A stretch of DNA of 64,000 bases, from NCBI GenBank assembly GCA_009741485.1, contig CM019227.1, forward strand, positions 16,227,121 through 16,291,120, written 5' to 3'. The notes below the pieces were generated by a model. The model worked only from the letters and a program-made list of their open reading frames with translations. It ran no database searches and was not told the origin of the DNA. The first letter of the stretch is position 1. Each line of letters begins with the position of its first letter. Origin of the DNA: Malurus cyaneus samueli. Lineage: Eukaryota > Chordata > Aves > Passeriformes > Maluridae. Below, piece by piece: positions 61,925-64,000 of this stretch. The position numbers and the translations under genes were made by a program.

Positions 61925-64000
61925 ATAGCAAAGTTCCAGAGTACATCAAATACCCTTTCACCAGCCTCCTGCAGTTATGGAGCATCATCTGACTTTTCTG
62001 TCAAAAGCTGGAATTGTAGAACTCTAACAGCAGATTTTTGGTCCTTAATCCTGGGGTACAGTTTTTCCTTATTCTCTTCCTTCCCCTATCACAGCGACTT
62101 CAAGCTGCTAGGTGAACAAAGAGGATCCAGCTGGAGATATTTAAAACAGAGAGTTTTCCAGCCAGTTCCACATTTTTACTCCTTGCACTGGGATCAAACA
62201 GAGAGAGGGGAGCAGACTGTGCCAGCTCTGTGCTCTCCAGAGACCTTTGCACATGGCCAAGAGGCTCCCAGCTATGGATTTATGGAAAGCAATACAGCAA
62301 AAATGTGCATTGCAACTGCTCATCCAGAAAGCTTTTATACCTCTCTCAATGGTTGAGCAGCTGAGTGCCTTTATTAATAGTAGAAATATATTTATCAAAA
62401 TTCATGGGTCAGCGTTGTTAAAGCTCCATAAATCCAATTTGGACAGGCCACCATTATTTATTTTTCCAGGTCGTTGCCTCAGAGAGGGATTTTTTCACTA
62501 TATAACCCAGACTTCTCCAGAGGCCTGTTTGAAACACTATAGGAAATACACTCTCCAGATCGGGGTTTTCCTCTTTTGTCTGACTTTCTTAAGAAGAGCT
62601 GCACTTTGAGGCTCTTGGATCAAAAAACAAGAAGCAGAAATGGTCAGCCCTAACCATCACAGGGACACCGACACCAGAGTGTCACTGAGTCACACAGAAG
62701 CCTGACCCCAGCAAAGCCATGGCCCCTCAGGCTTCAGCACAGACAGATCCTCACATGTGATTTTCTAAACCCTTTGAGTTCTTGTTGCCGCCACGGGATG
62801 AGGGAGATGTCCCTGCAGCTGGATATTCTGCCTGGCTGCAGGTCTTTGTGATCCACCTGCAGCACTGCCTGTGCAAGCAGAGGAAGCTTCAGCTTCTCCA
62901 GCTTCATCCCCAGCTCCAGCTCTGCAGCACAAAGGAGATGATCCCTGGCCCAAACTCACCCCTTCTGAGGCTGCAAGGCTGCTTAGCCAAAGGGGAAAGG
63001 AGCAGCCAGACAGGCACTAAGCCAATGACAACACTTTCATGTCCCCATGTGTTTGGAGCAGCTGTCAGCCTGGAGATGACATGTCCTACAGCATTCATCC
63101 ACACAGTTAGAGAGAACACTGGAATGCTTTTCTTGGAAGCAAGCAACTCTAAGGGACCCAAGCTGTGAAAAAGTAGGTATTGTAACACATTCTGGATCTG
63201 ACTCTGATTTATGTTAGATAAGCTTGATTTATGTTCAGATCTTTGACTTTAAATGTCAGTTTTTTTCTTTTTTAAGAGGAAAAGAACTGTAACTAGAAAC
63301 AGTACTGCATAAAAGTAATTCACAAGGACAGATTGGCGATGAGCTGATATCTTTAAAAGTGGAGTTGAAGGCTAAATTAATGTAAAATGGGAACAGAAGG
63401 GTTTATTTGTTTTCCTCTTAGAAGGAGAGCTCTGAAAATCCAATAGTATCACACAGGGACAAATGGAAATGAACAAGCAGTGAATAGATTGAAGCTGGGA
63501 ATTAGCAGAATAGTCCTTTCCCATGCCATGCTTTATGTGCTCAGGCTTCTGGGCTGACTGCAGGGAAGTCTTCTCCTAAATCCGATGAGGACATTGCAGC
63601 TTCAATCACACAGCCTGCTCTGACTGGGATTCTGGTAATGTCAGAGCTCCTAGAAAATGACTGGCACTTCCCCAGGGGATTTCCTTCCCATGCCCCAGGA
63701 ACTTATTATAAAGAGTAATATCTTGTGAGAGCAAGAAGCAGATTTAGCTCCAGAAGCAGAAAGTCCATCTGCAGGGTGCTTGTGGCTGGCTGCAAACAGG
63801 TCTGAAGTCCTCAACTAAGCTGACCCATAAGGGGGTGGTGGGATTTTTGCCTGAGCAAGGACTCTGAGATTGTCCCCTGGCTGCATTTTGCTGGGGTACA
63901 CATCAGAAGGTATCCCAAGGGAGAGGCATATACAAGGGAAGACACTTGACTCTTTTCAAATCAACAGGAAAATCAGAGAATGAGTTGACCATGCCTATAA
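61925..64000. other. 3' intergenic DNA to window end, nothing recognised
   Basis: AT-richer, CpG-poor single-copy-looking DNA. I see no exon of TMEM8A, the expected next gene in birds, and no RNA gene. Isolated GATA words (for example AGATAAG at about 63217) are not clustered with CACC or MARE sites. Confidence 0.4.

Noticed and set aside
59577..63168. Downstream plus-strand frames that might be TMEM8A exons
   Set aside because: None shows a recognisable transmembrane family motif or splice-consistent neighbours, and most overlap CR1 debris.

Overview
This is vertebrate, specifically avian, nuclear DNA: the alpha-globin domain with its 5' neighbour NPRL3. The bird assignment rests on the three-gene order embryonic pi (zeta-like), alpha-D, alpha-A, on alpha-D itself, and on many CR1 LINE tails plus one ERVL-type LTR of a kind common in bird genomes. 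Alpha-A residues around helices E and F (the Ala-Asn-His-Ile-Asp-Asp run) look like a songbird, but that is inference from memory, not a search.

Layout. 1-2134: NPRL3 3' flank and 3' UTR with a CR1 fragment. 2135-42976: NPRL3 on the minus strand, 13 coding exons that join in frame to 569 codons plus stop, the same length as I recall for human NPRL3. Its introns hold CR1 remnants, simple repeats and, between coding exons 4 and 5 (about 28201-28500), a cluster of NF-E2/MARE, GATA and CACC motifs that fits the known alpha-globin major regulatory element (human HS-40 / chicken alpha-MRE). 42977-43640: CpG-rich TATA-less NPRL3 promoter followed by two GC-rich tandem repeat arrays. 43640-48290: intergenic DNA with one CR1 tail. 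48298-50487: pi-globin (HBZ). 50966-51500: LTR, then a CR1 tail. 52694-54068: alpha-D (HBAD). 56292-57041: alpha-A (HBAA). 57726-57781: a GATA/CACC cluster in the place of the alpha-A 3' enhancer. 59000-64000: old CR1 pieces in both orientations and unexplained single-copy DNA. I see no exon of MPG (expected left) or TMEM8A (expected right).

How it works together. NPRL3 is a housekeeping GATOR1 subunit (amino-acid sensing upstream of mTORC1). The distal enhancer is embedded in its introns, about 20 kb from pi and 28 kb from alpha-A, and by analogy with chicken and mammals drives pi in primitive and alpha-D/alpha-A in definitive red cells. All three globins are intact on the plus strand with the classical three-exon structure.

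I did not find an undescribed biological system. The observations most worth checking are a triplicated 3' splice site at NPRL3 exon 11, a GC 5' splice site and a purine-strand minisatellite in alpha-D intron 2, the lack of a visible TATA or CCAAT box before alpha-A, a tandem in-frame acceptor at NPRL3 exon 6, and signs of alpha-A/alpha-D gene conversion.
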